Counted from the first letter of the stretch, positions 23,829 through 31,967 are shown. The stretch: 43,391 nucleotides of DNA from Flavobacteriaceae bacterium (GCA_002728855.1 PBWA01000007.1:86792-130182); one strand, 5' to 3'. The notes: a model not told the origin generated them from the sequence alone. Translations and numbers: made by a program.

Positions 23829-24249
23829 TTTGGGTCTGTTTCACGTGAAACCTTTTTATGAGTTGATCTTCTTTTGACCTCATTATTTCCTTTTGCTTAT
23901 CAGTCTTATCTTTATAGCCAAGGCAATGCAAAAGACCATGAAAAACAAGTCTAATTGCCTCATTTTCAGCGCTTTGTGAATTTTGAAGGGCATTTTTCTT
24001 AAGAGTAGCTATAGAGATAAATACTTCAGCTGAAATTTTTTTGTTTTCAGTATAATCAAATGTAATAATGTCAGTTTCGTTACTGTGGCTTAAAAACTCT
24101 TTATTTATTTGAATTATTTTTTTTATAGAAATAAAATTATACACTATTCTATCAATGCTATAACCTTTGCCTTCAACTAAATCACAAAGCGATGCCTTTA
24201 GTTTTGGCTTGCTTATTTTAATAAAATCTAATCCTAAAAACTTTATCAT
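23821..24249 (-). CDS. ybeY: Endoribonuclease YbeY (rRNA maturation)
   Basis: The 142-residue protein is a YbeY/UPF0054 family metalloprotein involved in 16S rRNA 3' processing and quality control. It contains the expected SHSNETDIITFDY and VFHGLLHCLGYKDK. The first two zinc histidines (HGLLH) are present, but the third, in the usual GYDH, is replaced by K/D, which I recall as normal in Bacteroidota (not certain). The C-terminal tail FHVKQTQNV contains the parS palindrome in its codons. ATG is 7 bases past an exact -7 box. Confidence 0.93.
   Translation of the reverse strand: MIKFLGLDFIKISKPKLKASLCDLVEGKGYSIDRIVYNFISIKKIIQINKEFLSHSNETDIITFDYTENKKISAEVFISIATLKKNALQNSQSAENEAIRLVFHGLLHCLGYKDKTDKQKEIMRSKEDQLIKRFHVKQTQNV
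23837..23852. promoter_or_regulatory. parS centromere site
   Basis: TGTTTCACGTGAAACC differs from the broadly conserved parS consensus TGTTTCACGTGAAACA at only the last base. The inner 14 bases (23838-23851) are a perfect palindrome. It lies in the last codons of ybeY, 8 bases before the mnmG start codon. ParB would bind here to build the chromosome partition complex, which normally lies close to oriC. parA and parB are not in the window. Confidence 0.85.
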
Positions 24250-24256
24250 TACCAGG

Positions 24257-24264
24257 CAAAGATA
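24257..24264 (-). promoter_or_regulatory. -7 element for ybeY-mnmG
   Basis: TATCTTTG on the minus strand matches TAnnTTTG and ends 7 bases from the ybeY ATG. A TTTG lies 22 bases upstream (24287-24290), somewhat far for a -33 box. It would drive ybeY, mnmG and perhaps the methyltransferase. Confidence 0.55.
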
Positions 24265-24381
24265 ACTCTTGAATTTAAATATATTTCAAATAATCTTCTC
24301 ATATCAATTTAATAAAATAAAGCTACCTATTATAGCCTCATGAATCAAGTAAAAATAATTTCTTTATCGATCAACATCTCT

Positions 24382-24389
24382 TATCTTTA
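24382..24389 (+). promoter_or_regulatory. -7 element for gltX
   Basis: TATCTTTA (one base off TAnnTTTG) ends 6 bases before the gltX ATG. A TTTC 19 bases upstream (24359-24362) fits the -33 position loosely. Confidence 0.45.
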
Positions 24390-24395
24390 CGATTG

Positions 24396-25865
24396 ATGTC
24401 TGTAAGAGTAAGATTTGCACCTAGCCCAACAGGGCCACTTCACATAGGAGGCCTTAGAACGGCTTTGTATAATTATATATTAGCAAAAAAATATAAGGGG
24501 TCATTTATTCTTCGAATTGAAGATACTGATAAAAAAAGAGAGGTAAAAAGAAGTGAAAATTATATAATAAATTCTCTTTCCTGGATTGGAATAAAGCCCG
24601 ATGAAGGCCCATTACGCGGGGGGGCATTTGGGCCATATAGACAAAGTGAAAGAAATAATATTTATAAAAAATACGCTGAAAAGTTAATCGAAAATAATTT
24701 TGCATACTATGCTTATGACACAGAAAATGATCTGAAGACTGAAAGAGAAAAATTGAAAAAAAAAGGTTTGGTTTTTAAATACGGATCATCAAATAGGCTT
24801 TTATTCAAAAACAGCCTAACCTTAAAAAACGATCAGTCTCTAAAATCAAAAGAAAAAGTGATACGGCTGATGGTTCCCAAGAACAAAAAAATTCACGTAA
24901 AGGACGAGATAAGAGGGGAAATTAATGTCCTCTCGGAAGAGCTAGAAGACAAAGTGCTAATAAAAGCAGATGGTTCTCCCACTTATCATTTTGCAAATGT
25001 AGTAGATGATCATTTAATGAAAATTACACATGTTATTAGAGGTGAAGAATGGCTTCCCTCTCTTCCAATTCACAGGCTATTATATGATTCATTTGGTTGG
25101 GATATTCCAAAATTCTTGCACCTTCCATTAATACTAAACAAGGCTGGTCAAGGAAAGCTTTCAAAAAGAGATGGAGAAAAAGATGGTTTTCCAATTTTCC
25201 CTTTAAAATGGGAAAATTCACTAGGGTTTAAAGAAAAAGGATTTTTGCCAAATGGTTTAGCTAATTATCTGATTTTGCTTGGATGGTCTCCAAAATCTGA
25301 TAAAGAAATTTTTACTCCTGATGAGATTATAAAGATATTTGACGGTGAAAAAATTAATAAATCAGGGGCAAGATTTGATTTTGAAAAGGCCGTCTGGATT
25401 AATCAAAAACACATTCAAAATAGTGATTCGGCGTCTCTTTTAAATCAATTCCCTGAGTTTTTTGAAAACATCTCTCTTAATGAAAAATCAAAAGTCTCCA
25501 TAATATCACTTGTTAAGGAAAGAGCTTCACTTTTGACCGATTTTGAAAAAGAAAGTGATTTCATTAATAAGCCCCTGTCCTATGATTCAAACTCTATTTC
25601 AAAATTAAATAGAGCTAATTCTGTTCTTATATTAAAACATTTATGTGACTGTTTAAATCAAAAGAATTTTGTCAAAAAAAACTGGAAACCAGAAATTATA
25701 GATTGGGGCAAAAAAAAAGGTATAGCGCCAAGGGAAATTATGCAAACAATTAGAGTTGGGCTGGTTGGTTCATTAAATGGGCCTGATTTAGTTTCTATTT
25801 ATTCGCTAATAGGAGAAAAGGCGTTTTTAGATAGAGTTAAATCGCTTATAGCTTTCTTAAAATAA
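24396..25865 (+). CDS. gltX: Glutamyl-tRNA synthetase
   Basis: Class I synthetase charging tRNA-Glu. The 489-residue protein starts MSVRVRFAPSPTGPLHIGG with the HIGH-type motif at residues 16-19. Other family blocks are FILRIEDTD, VVDDHLMKITHVIRGEEWLPS and the KMSKS-type GKLSKRDG. The C-terminal domain is complete. The ATG at 24396 is preferred to a TTG one codon before. Divergent from ybeY with a shared 146-base promoter region. Confidence 0.98.
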   Translation: MSVRVRFAPSPTGPLHIGGLRTALYNYILAKKYKGSFILRIEDTDKKREVKRSENYIINSLSWIGIKPDEGPLRGGAFGPYRQSERNNIYKKYAEKLIENNFAYYAYDTENDLKTEREKLKKKGLVFKYGSSNRLLFKNSLTLKNDQSLKSKEKVIRLMVPKNKKIHVKDEIRGEINVLSEELEDKVLIKADGSPTYHFANVVDDHLMKITHVIRGEEWLPSLPIHRLLYDSFGWDIPKFLHLPLILNKAGQGKLSKRDGEKDGFPIFPLKWENSLGFKEKGFLPNGLANYLILLGWSPKSDKEIFTPDEIIKIFDGEKINKSGARFDFEKAVWINQKHIQNSDSASLLNQFPEFFENISLNEKSKVSIISLVKERASLLTDFEKESDFINKPLSYDSNSISKLNRANSVLILKHLCDCLNQKNFVKKNWKPEIIDWGKKKGIAPREIMQTIRVGLVGSLNGPDLVSIYSLIGEKAFLDRVKSLIAFLK

Positions 25866-25921
25866 AATCAAATTTTTTTCTTTTTATTTACACCTTTACA
25901 TATATTGTAATAAAAAATCAC

Positions 25922-26920
25922 ATGAATATTTCAACTTACATTATAATCTTTTTCGGAATTTTAGCACTACTATCGGCGCTGTTTATTGTCAAGCAACAGA
26001 CGGCAGCAATAATTGAGCGTTTTGGAAGATTTGTTGGTGTACGCCATCCTGGCTTGAGAATAAAAATTCCTATAATTGATCGAATAGCAGGCAGAGTAAG
26101 CCTTAGGGTTTTACAGCTAGATGTAATTGTAGAAACTAAGACAAAAGACGATGTTTTTACTAAACTTAAAATCTCTGTTCAATACAAAGTTATTCAAGAC
26201 AAGGTTTGGGAGGCTTTTTATAAATTGGATTCGCCTCAAGACCAAATAACATCATATGTTTTTGATGTTGTGCGAGCAGTTGTTCCAAAAATGAAACTCG
26301 ATGATGTTTTTGAAAAAAAAGATGAAATAGCAAATGCTGTTAAAGGCGAATTAAATGATGCAATGGGTAATTACGGGTATGATATAATTCGTGCTTTAGT
26401 AACAGATATTGACCCTGATACAGAAGTTAAAACTTCTATGAATAGAATAAATGCTGCTGAGCGAGAAAAAGTTGCCGCCCAATATGAGGGAGATGCTGCA
26501 AGAATTTTAATTGTAGAAAAAGCTAAAGCAGAAGCTGAAAGTAAAAGACTGCAGGGTCAGGGAATTGCTGATCAAAGAAGAGAAATCGCGAGAGGGCTTG
26601 AAGAGTCTGTAGATGTGCTGAATAATGTTGGTATAAATTCACAAGAAGCTTCTGCTTTGATTGTCGTAACGCAACATTACGATACCCTACAATCAATTGG
26701 GGAAGAAACAAACAGCAATTTGATACTTCTTCCTAACTCTCCTCAAGCAGGAAGTGACATGTTAAATAATATGGTGGCCTCATTCACTGCTAGTAATCAA
26801 ATAGGGGAGGCCATGAAAAAAGAAAACTTAAAAAGTGCAGCAAAAAAAAAAATAAATAAAAATAATGATGAGGATAATAAAGGAAAAGGTGATTCAAATG
26901 TCAATGCTCAAATAGACTAA
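25922..26920 (+). CDS. SPFH/band 7 domain membrane protein
   Basis: The 332-residue protein has an N-terminal membrane helix (about 4-23), then a band 7 domain: VKQQTAAIIERFGRFVGVRHPGLRIKIPI, KDDVFTKLKISVQYKV, and the end of the domain near NRINAAEREKVAAQYEGDA. A long coiled coil (RLQGQGIADQRREIARG) and a basic/acidic low-complexity tail follow. It resembles QmcA and the plant HIR-type group, which form large membrane-associated rings and organise lipid domains or regulate FtsH. No NfeD gene is beside it. The stop is 9 bases from the convergent glnS. Confidence 0.93.
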   Translation: MNISTYIIIFFGILALLSALFIVKQQTAAIIERFGRFVGVRHPGLRIKIPIIDRIAGRVSLRVLQLDVIVETKTKDDVFTKLKISVQYKVIQDKVWEAFYKLDSPQDQITSYVFDVVRAVVPKMKLDDVFEKKDEIANAVKGELNDAMGNYGYDIIRALVTDIDPDTEVKTSMNRINAAEREKVAAQYEGDAARILIVEKAKAEAESKRLQGQGIADQRREIARGLEESVDVLNNVGINSQEASALIVVTQHYDTLQSIGEETNSNLILLPNSPQAGSDMLNNMVASFTASNQIGEAMKKENLKSAAKKKINKNNDEDNKGKGDSNVNAQID

Positions 26921-26929
26921 GCATGTCCT

Positions 26930-28597
26930 CTAATGTTTTTTTTGATTTTTAAAGCTGTCTCTTAATCCTGTTGTTTTGTTGAAAATTATCTGTTTATCTG
27001 CATTTATCTTATCTACTATAAAATACCCTTGCCTTTGAAACTGTACTCTTTCTCCTGCCTTTAGTTTAGAAGCATAGGGCTCTATATACCCATTCTTTTT
27101 TACTAGAGAATTTGGATTAACATATTTAATAAAGTCTTCATGTTTGTCAGGGTCGGGAACCAAAAAAAGAGTATCGTATTGATTAACAATAATTTTTTTT
27201 GCTTTTTTTGAGCATACCCAATGAATTGTTGCCTTAACTTTTCTTTTACTCTCTTTAGTATCACTACCGCTTTTGCTCAAAGGATCATAAGTGCAAATTA
27301 TATTCTTAATCTGATCATTCTGATCCTTCTCCACGCTTTTAGCTTTTATTATATATGCGTTTTTTAATCTAACCTCATTGCCAAGGGATAATCTAAAAAA
27401 CCCCTTTTCTGCATTTTCTTTAAAATCATCTCTCTCTATGTATATCTCTTTAGAAAAAGGGATCATCCTTTTCCCAGACTTTTGATCCTCGGGATTGATT
27501 TCCCCAGAAAGCTCTTCTAATTCTCCCTCAGGATAGTTTTCTATAATTAATTTAACAGGATTTAAAACGGCCATTATCCTAGGCGAAATTTTATTTAAGT
27601 GCTCTCTTAAACAAAATTCTAATAAAGACAGTTCAATTATGTTTTCTCTTTTAGCCACTCCTGCTGTTCTGACAAATTTCTTAAGGGACTCAGGGGTATA
27701 TCCCCTTTTGCGTAGGCCAGAGATGGTAGGCATTCTTGGGTCGTCCCATCCGTCTACACATCCTTCTTGGATTAATCTTTTTAATTTTCTCTTACTAGTT
27801 ATTGTATAAGAGAGATTGAGTCGAGCAAACTCTCTCTGCTTAGGCGTTTTGTTTTCAGTTGGTCCTATAGCATAGAGGAACCATTCATAAAGCTCTCTGT
27901 GGGGCTTAAACTCCAAGGTGCACAATGAGTGGGATATCTTTTCAATTAAATCAGATTGGCCATGTGCCCAGTCATACATCGGATAGACGCACCAATCTTT
28001 ATTTGTTCGTTGGTGACTCATGTGAATAATTCTATACATTACTGGATCTCTTAAAAGCATGTTTGGTGATGACATATCTATCTTTGCCCTTAAAACATGC
28101 TCCCCTTCCATAAAACTTCCTTTCTTCATTTCTGAGAAAAGAAAAAGGTTGTCTTCTTTGCTCCTGTTTCGATATGGACTGTTTTTTCCTGCTTCTGTTG
28201 GGGTTCCCTTTTGCAAAGCGATTGTTGCTGAATCTTGAGAATCTATGTATGCTAACCCTTTTGTTATTAGCTGCTCTGCCCAATTATAGAGGTCATCAAA
28301 ATAATCTGATGCATAACATTCTTTTTCCCATTTATATCCAAGCCACTTAATGTCTTTTTTTATACCATCTACAAATTTTTTTTCCTCTGACGTTGGATTA
28401 GTGTCATCAAAACGAAGATTTACGGGCGCATTGAATGTCTCTCCTAAATCAAAATTTATGCATATTGCCTTTACATGGCCAATATGAAGAAATCCATTTG
28501 GCTCTGGCGGGAATCGAAAACAAAGGTTTTTCTGAGCTAATCCTTTTTGAAGATCATCCTTAATTATTTTTTCTATGAAGTTAGGTCCTTTTTGCAA
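26930..28597 (-). CDS. glnS: Glutaminyl-tRNA synthetase
   Basis: Class I synthetase charging tRNA-Gln directly. The 555-residue protein has FRFPPEPNGFLHIGH (HIGH at residues 38-41), LRFDDTNP, a KMSKS-like TSKRKLKRLI, PTISGLRKRGYTPESL, and the two beta-barrels of the anticodon-binding region. Having GlnRS means that the cell need not use the amidotransferase route for Gln-tRNA. The only possible start is TTG at 28597, with a stop in frame five codons upstream. Confidence 0.97.
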   Translation of the reverse strand: MQKGPNFIEKIIKDDLQKGLAQKNLCFRFPPEPNGFLHIGHVKAICINFDLGETFNAPVNLRFDDTNPTSEEKKFVDGIKKDIKWLGYKWEKECYASDYFDDLYNWAEQLITKGLAYIDSQDSATIALQKGTPTEAGKNSPYRNRSKEDNLFLFSEMKKGSFMEGEHVLRAKIDMSSPNMLLRDPVMYRIIHMSHQRTNKDWCVYPMYDWAHGQSDLIEKISHSLCTLEFKPHRELYEWFLYAIGPTENKTPKQREFARLNLSYTITSKRKLKRLIQEGCVDGWDDPRMPTISGLRKRGYTPESLKKFVRTAGVAKRENIIELSLLEFCLREHLNKISPRIMAVLNPVKLIIENYPEGELEELSGEINPEDQKSGKRMIPFSKEIYIERDDFKENAEKGFFRLSLGNEVRLKNAYIIKAKSVEKDQNDQIKNIICTYDPLSKSGSDTKESKRKVKATIHWVCSKKAKKIIVNQYDTLFLVPDPDKHEDFIKYVNPNSLVKKNGYIEPYASKLKAGERVQFQRQGYFIVDKINADKQIIFNKTTGLRDSFKNQKKH

Positions 28598-28613
28598 TTT
28601 CTTTTTTAATTAA

Positions 28614-28621
28614 CAAATATA
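28614..28621 (-). promoter_or_regulatory. -7 element for glnS
   Basis: TATATTTG on the minus strand matches TAnnTTTG exactly and ends 16 bases before the TTG start. It is back to back with the folB promoter. Confidence 0.55.
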
Positions 28622-28654
28622 TTAAAGCTGTTTCGTTTAAGTATTACTTAATTT

Positions 28655-28662
28655 TATCTTTG
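28655..28662 (+). promoter_or_regulatory. -7 element for folB
   Basis: TATCTTTG matches TAnnTTTG and lies 20 bases after TTTC (28631-28634), a reasonable -33 box. It ends 15 bases before the chosen TTG start of folB. The upstream in-frame TTG at 28660 lies inside the element and so cannot be used. Confidence 0.6.
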
Positions 28663-28677
28663 CTAAAAATTTTCTTT

Positions 28678-29037
28678 TTGGGTACTATACATCTTAAAAA
28701 TATTAAGTTCTACGCTTATCATGGCTGCCTTGGTGAAGAGAAGAAAATAGGTGCTGATTACCTTGTTAATCTTAAGGTTTCCGCTAACCTTGACAAAGCT
28801 TCTAAAAGTGATAATTTGGTTGATGCTGTTGACTATGTTCTTCTAAATGAAATTGTAAGCTCTGAAATGAAAAAAAGATCAAACCTGCTAGAAAATGTTG
28901 CTGAAAGAATTGTAAAAAAAGTTTTTGAAAAGTTTCATAGTGTAGATTTTGTAAAGGTTTGTGTTTCTAAAAAAAACCCACCTGTTCGAGGAAGCTTAGA
29001 TGACGTCTCTGTTTCTATTAAAAGAAAACGAAACTAA
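28678..29037 (+). CDS. folB: Dihydroneopterin aldolase
   Basis: Folate pathway: cleaves 7,8-dihydroneopterin to 6-hydroxymethyl-dihydropterin and glycolaldehyde. The 119-residue protein begins MGTIHLKNIKFYAYHGCLGEE (the YHG motif includes conserved Tyr) and continues with VDYVLLNEIV and LLENVAERIVKKV, then VRGSLDDVSVSI. I chose the TTG at 28678 because the resulting MGTIHLKN fits the family start. tRNA-Cys follows on the same strand 50 bases downstream. Confidence 0.93.
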   Translation: MGTIHLKNIKFYAYHGCLGEEKKIGADYLVNLKVSANLDKASKSDNLVDAVDYVLLNEIVSSEMKKRSNLLENVAERIVKKVFEKFHSVDFVKVCVSKKNPPVRGSLDDVSVSIKRKRN

Positions 29038-29073
29038 TTCAATCTTTGTTTTCTGTTTTTGTGAAAAGAATCA

Positions 29074-29081
29074 TATTTTTA
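29074..29081 (+). promoter_or_regulatory. -7-like element for tRNA-Cys
   Basis: TATTTTTA (one base off TAnnTTTG) ends 6 bases before the mature 5' end of the tRNA. If used, the primary transcript would have almost no 5' leader. Confidence 0.4.
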
Positions 29082-29087
29082 CCATAT

Positions 29088-29158
29088 GGCATCGTGGCCG
29101 AGTGGCTAGGCAGAGCTCTGCAAAAGCTTTTACAGCGGTTCGAATCCGCTCGATGCCT
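29088..29158 (+). tRNA. trnC: tRNA-Cys (GCA)
   Basis: All arms fold. The acceptor GGCATCG pairs with CGATGCC. The D stem GCC/GGC encloses the loop GAGTGGCTA. The anticodon stem GAGCT/AGCTT holds loop CTGCAAA with anticodon GCA. The T stem AGCGG/CCGCT has loop TTCGAAT. Discriminator base 73 is T, as expected for tRNA-Cys. The 3' CCA is not encoded. An overlapping open frame (29046-29294) is a shadow. Confidence 0.97.
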
Positions 29159-29161
29159 CTT

Positions 29162-31099
29162 TCATATTAAGGAAAAATATGCTTGCCTTTTTTTAAAATC
29201 TATTATTTTTACTTTCACCTCTATTTCATCTCCTAAAACATATTTGCGTTTGCTCTCCTCTCCCTTAAGCGTTAATTTACTCTCTTCAAAATAAAATCTT
29301 TCTTTTCCTAATTCTTTTGCTATTATAAAGCCTTCACACATGTTTTCAATTATTTCTACAAATAGGCCTCCTTCTGTTACTCCTGATATGAAACCTCTTT
29401 TTTGCTGCCCTACTTTGTTTTCTAAAAATTTTAACTGCATTAGTTTATTGCCCTCCCTCTCTGTTTTTGTTGATAAAATCTCTCTTTCGGTTATATGAGC
29501 ACACTTTTCTTTTAGGTCCTTTTCTTTAATTTTCCATATCTGCGAATTTGATAATATTCTGTGTGCAATAATGTCTGAATACCTTCTAATTGGTGAGGTA
29601 AAATGGGTGTAATTTGAAAAAGATAAGCCATAATGCCCGATGTTTTTTGTTGAGTACTCCGCTTTACTCATGCTTCTTATAATTAATTTGTTTATAAGGT
29701 TTTCTTCTTTTTTTCCTCTACTTTCTTTCAGTATTTTATTAAGCTGTTTATTTAACCCTTTCCCTTTTATGTTTAAAACATATCCTAGGGGCTCTATTAT
29801 TTTTTTAAGTGTTTTTAATTTTTTTTTATCTGGTTTATCGTGGGTTCTGTAAATAAAAGGTTTTTCTTTTTTATTTGATGACATTTGCTTTGCAGCGTTT
29901 GTGTTTGCTATTAGCATTAACTCCTCTACCAGTTGGTTTGCTTCTTTGTTTTTTTTTATTTTTATTCCCTCTGGCTGATTTTTTTCAGACATCAAATACT
30001 CTATTTCTTTTTTTTCAAAGGAAATTGTTCCTCTTTTTTTTCTTTCTTCCCTTCTTTTTTGTGAGAGTTTATTTAGAAACAAAATTGCTCCAAATATGTT
30101 CTCTTCTATTTTCTCCTCTTTCTTAGTTATACTTATTTCTTCAGGTATTTTTTTTTCTTTTTTTTCTATAATATGTTGCACTTCCTCATAGCTAAATCTC
30201 CTGTTTGATTTTATTAGTGTTTTTATAAACTTTCCTTTTTTAATTTCCCCTCCTTCTGTTAATTGAAAAATATATGAGAAAGTTTTTTTTTCTTCTCTCG
30301 GGTTTAAAGAACAAATCTCATTTGATATCTTTTCTGGAAGCATCGGTATAACTCTGTCTGGCAAGTATATTGAGTTTCCTCTTTTATAAGCCTCTTCGTC
30401 TAAAGGTGTACCTGGTTTTATATAGTGAGTTACGTCTGCTATATGAATGCCTATTTCTTTTATTCCTCCTTCTAATTTTTTAAAAGAAATAGCGTCGTCA
30501 AAATCTTTTGCTGTTACAGGGTCAATTGTGAATGTTAGTTCATCTCTTAAGTCTATCCTTTTTTCCTTACTTTTTATATGTATTTTCTCTAATTCTTCTA
30601 TTGCTTTTTGTGGAAACTCACTTTTAATTCCATTCTCAAATAAAATGCTTTTTATTTCTGTATCGTATTTTCCTGCTCCGCCCAAAGAGGCAACTAATTT
30701 TCCAAAAGGTGATTTGTTTCCCCTTGGCCAATCTAAAAATTCAACAATTACTTTTTCTCCATCAACATAGTTTTTCAAACTTTCTTGAGATAAAAAAAAA
30801 TCTGTATATATGTTTTTCTCTGTTGTGTTGACAAACGCATAGTTCTCACTAATCTCCAAAACACCAACAAATTTCTTTTTCCTTCTTTCTATTATATTAA
30901 TAACTCTCCCTTCCCATCTTTTTTTTTTATTTGAAAATTTTATTTTTAAAGAAACAAGATCTCCTGGGAATGATTTATTTGTATTCTTCTTAGAAATATA
31001 AATCTTTTCAGGAAACCCCAAAGTTTCTTTTATGAATGCTTTTCCATATGAGCCATAGGATATTATTCCTTGATGTTTGGTTTCTTTTCTTCTAATCAT
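29162..31099 (-). CDS. rnr: Ribonuclease R, short N-terminus
   Basis: 3'-5' exoribonuclease that degrades structured RNA. The 645-residue protein begins MIRRKETKHQGIISYGSYGK, already the first cold-shock domain. The N-terminal winged-helix domain found in most RNase R is absent. The RNB domain has IDPVTAKDFDDA with the four catalytic aspartates (193, 199, 201, 202), the HIADVTHYI block, and a C-terminal S1 domain ending KRQAYFSLI. The coding strand is unusually A-rich (lysine and glutamate). The ATG at 31099 is preferred to a TTG at 31120 because exact TATTTTTG ends 6 bases before it. Confidence 0.95.
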   Translation of the reverse strand: MIRRKETKHQGIISYGSYGKAFIKETLGFPEKIYISKKNTNKSFPGDLVSLKIKFSNKKKRWEGRVINIIERRKKKFVGVLEISENYAFVNTTEKNIYTDFFLSQESLKNYVDGEKVIVEFLDWPRGNKSPFGKLVASLGGAGKYDTEIKSILFENGIKSEFPQKAIEELEKIHIKSKEKRIDLRDELTFTIDPVTAKDFDDAISFKKLEGGIKEIGIHIADVTHYIKPGTPLDEEAYKRGNSIYLPDRVIPMLPEKISNEICSLNPREEKKTFSYIFQLTEGGEIKKGKFIKTLIKSNRRFSYEEVQHIIEKKEKKIPEEISITKKEEKIEENIFGAILFLNKLSQKRREERKKRGTISFEKKEIEYLMSEKNQPEGIKIKKNKEANQLVEELMLIANTNAAKQMSSNKKEKPFIYRTHDKPDKKKLKTLKKIIEPLGYVLNIKGKGLNKQLNKILKESRGKKEENLINKLIIRSMSKAEYSTKNIGHYGLSFSNYTHFTSPIRRYSDIIAHRILSNSQIWKIKEKDLKEKCAHITEREILSTKTEREGNKLMQLKFLENKVGQQKRGFISGVTEGGLFVEIIENMCEGFIIAKELGKERFYFEESKLTLKGEESKRKYVLGDEIEVKVKIIDFKKRQAYFSLI

Positions 31100-31105
31100 C
31101 TTGAT

Positions 31106-31113
31106 CAAAAATA
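31106..31113 (-). promoter_or_regulatory. -7 element directly upstream of rnr
   Basis: TATTTTTG ends 6 bases before the ATG at 31099. A second exact match, TAAATTTG (31118-31125), lies 18 bases before the ATG. Either could be used; the first would give a leaderless mRNA. Confidence 0.55.
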
Positions 31114-31523
31114 TTTCCAAATTTATGTTTTTAATAATTTATAAATAGAATTATTTATCAATACACATTATTATAATTCTTATATATTTAAAATTATTAT
31201 TGCTTATTGTTATTGTTTGTTAAAAGATATGATATAATTATTCTTTTTATTTGTTTTTTAAAATATTAAAAAAAAACATGTACTTATTTTCTCTTATTAA
31301 AGAAATAAAATACTGAAAATGAGTATAGTAATCATTTTGTTAACACCTTGTTTAAACTGTTTGATGTGAATAAAAATTTATTTTTCCCTGTTGAAAAAAG
31401 ATTTAAAAAAAAAGAGAATATTAACAAATTATAACCAGATCAAAAAATTAAATTTTTTTAAAATTTTAATTTTTTTTTATTAACAATCAATTAAACAATC
31501 ATTAAAATAAAAAAGGATCTTTA
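31114..31523. other. Long AT-rich intergenic region between rnr and rpiB
   Basis: This is the longest stretch without a gene (about 410 bases between the promoter boxes). It holds runs of A and T, TTAACA-type repeats (for instance near 31339, 31423 and 31480), and palindromic AT segments such as the one near 31449-31480. I see no credible ORF and no good copy of the DnaA box TTATCCACA. It could be a DNA-unwinding region near an origin, as parS sites lie 7-9 kb away, or simply the joint promoter region of two divergent genes. Confidence 0.5.
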
Positions 31524-31531
31524 TAACTTTA
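31524..31531 (+). promoter_or_regulatory. -7-like element for rpiB
   Basis: TAACTTTA (one base off TAnnTTTG) ends 4 bases before the rpiB ATG, similar in placement to the other leaderless candidates. No -33 box is visible. Confidence 0.35.
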
Positions 31532-31535
31532 TAGA

Positions 31536-31964
31536 ATGATAATTTCCATAGGAAACGACCACGCAGGAACCTCTTTAAAAAAAGAATTAAAAAAAGAATT
31601 AATTAATTCAGGTTACAAAACATTGGATAGAGGAACTTATGATGAAGAAAGTGTTGATTATCCCGATTTTATTCATCTTGTAGCGGAAGATGTTGAAAAA
31701 GGAAAAGCGAACAAGGGCATTATTATATGCGGATCAGGAAACGGAGCAGCAATGACAGCTAATAAATGGGAAAAGATAAGGGCCGCATTATGTTGGAACA
31801 AAGAAACGGCCATTTTAGCAAGAAAACATAATGATGCAAATATATTAAGCTTACCCGCTCGATTTGTTTCTTTAAAAAAAGCCAAGGAAATGGTTTTGTT
31901 GTTTATTAAAACAAGTTTTGATGGAGGGCGCCACAAAAAAAGAATTAAAAAAATTCCTTGTTAA
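31536..31964 (+). CDS. rpiB: Ribose-5-phosphate isomerase B
   Basis: Interconverts ribose-5-phosphate and ribulose-5-phosphate (pentose phosphate pathway). The 142-residue protein has the N-terminal ISIGNDHAGTSLKKEL, the active site GIIICGSGNGAAMTANK with Cys65, RKHNDAN with His98, and FDGGRHKKRI for phosphate binding. All key residues are present. The acetyltransferase gene follows after three bases, so the two form an operon. Confidence 0.97.
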   Translation: MIISIGNDHAGTSLKKELKKELINSGYKTLDRGTYDEESVDYPDFIHLVAEDVEKGKANKGIIICGSGNGAAMTANKWEKIRAALCWNKETAILARKHNDANILSLPARFVSLKKAKEMVLLFIKTSFDGGRHKKRIKKIPC

Positions 31965-31967
31965 TAC

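Noticed and set aside
28614-28662. folB start at TTG 28660
   Set aside because: It lies inside the exact TATCTTTG promoter element, and the TTG at 28678 gives the family N-terminus.
5602-29081. TTTG 12-13 bases upstream of some -7 boxes (atpB, tatA, tRNA-Cys) as -33 elements
   Set aside because: The spacing is too short for the known 19-20 base layout, and TTTG is frequent by chance in this DNA.
29046-29294. Plus-strand open frame of 82 codons
   Set aside because: It runs straight through the tRNA-Cys gene and into the antisense of rnr, with no family resemblance.
29640-30770. Several plus-strand frames opposite rnr
   Set aside because: They are phenylalanine/leucine/serine-rich mirrors of a lysine/glutamate-rich gene, not genes.
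31100-31535. A strand-composition switch marking origin or terminus
   Set aside because: The plus strand goes from T-rich to A-rich here, but this follows from two divergent genes that both have A-rich coding strands. Third-base G and C counts in several genes on each side gave no consistent skew.
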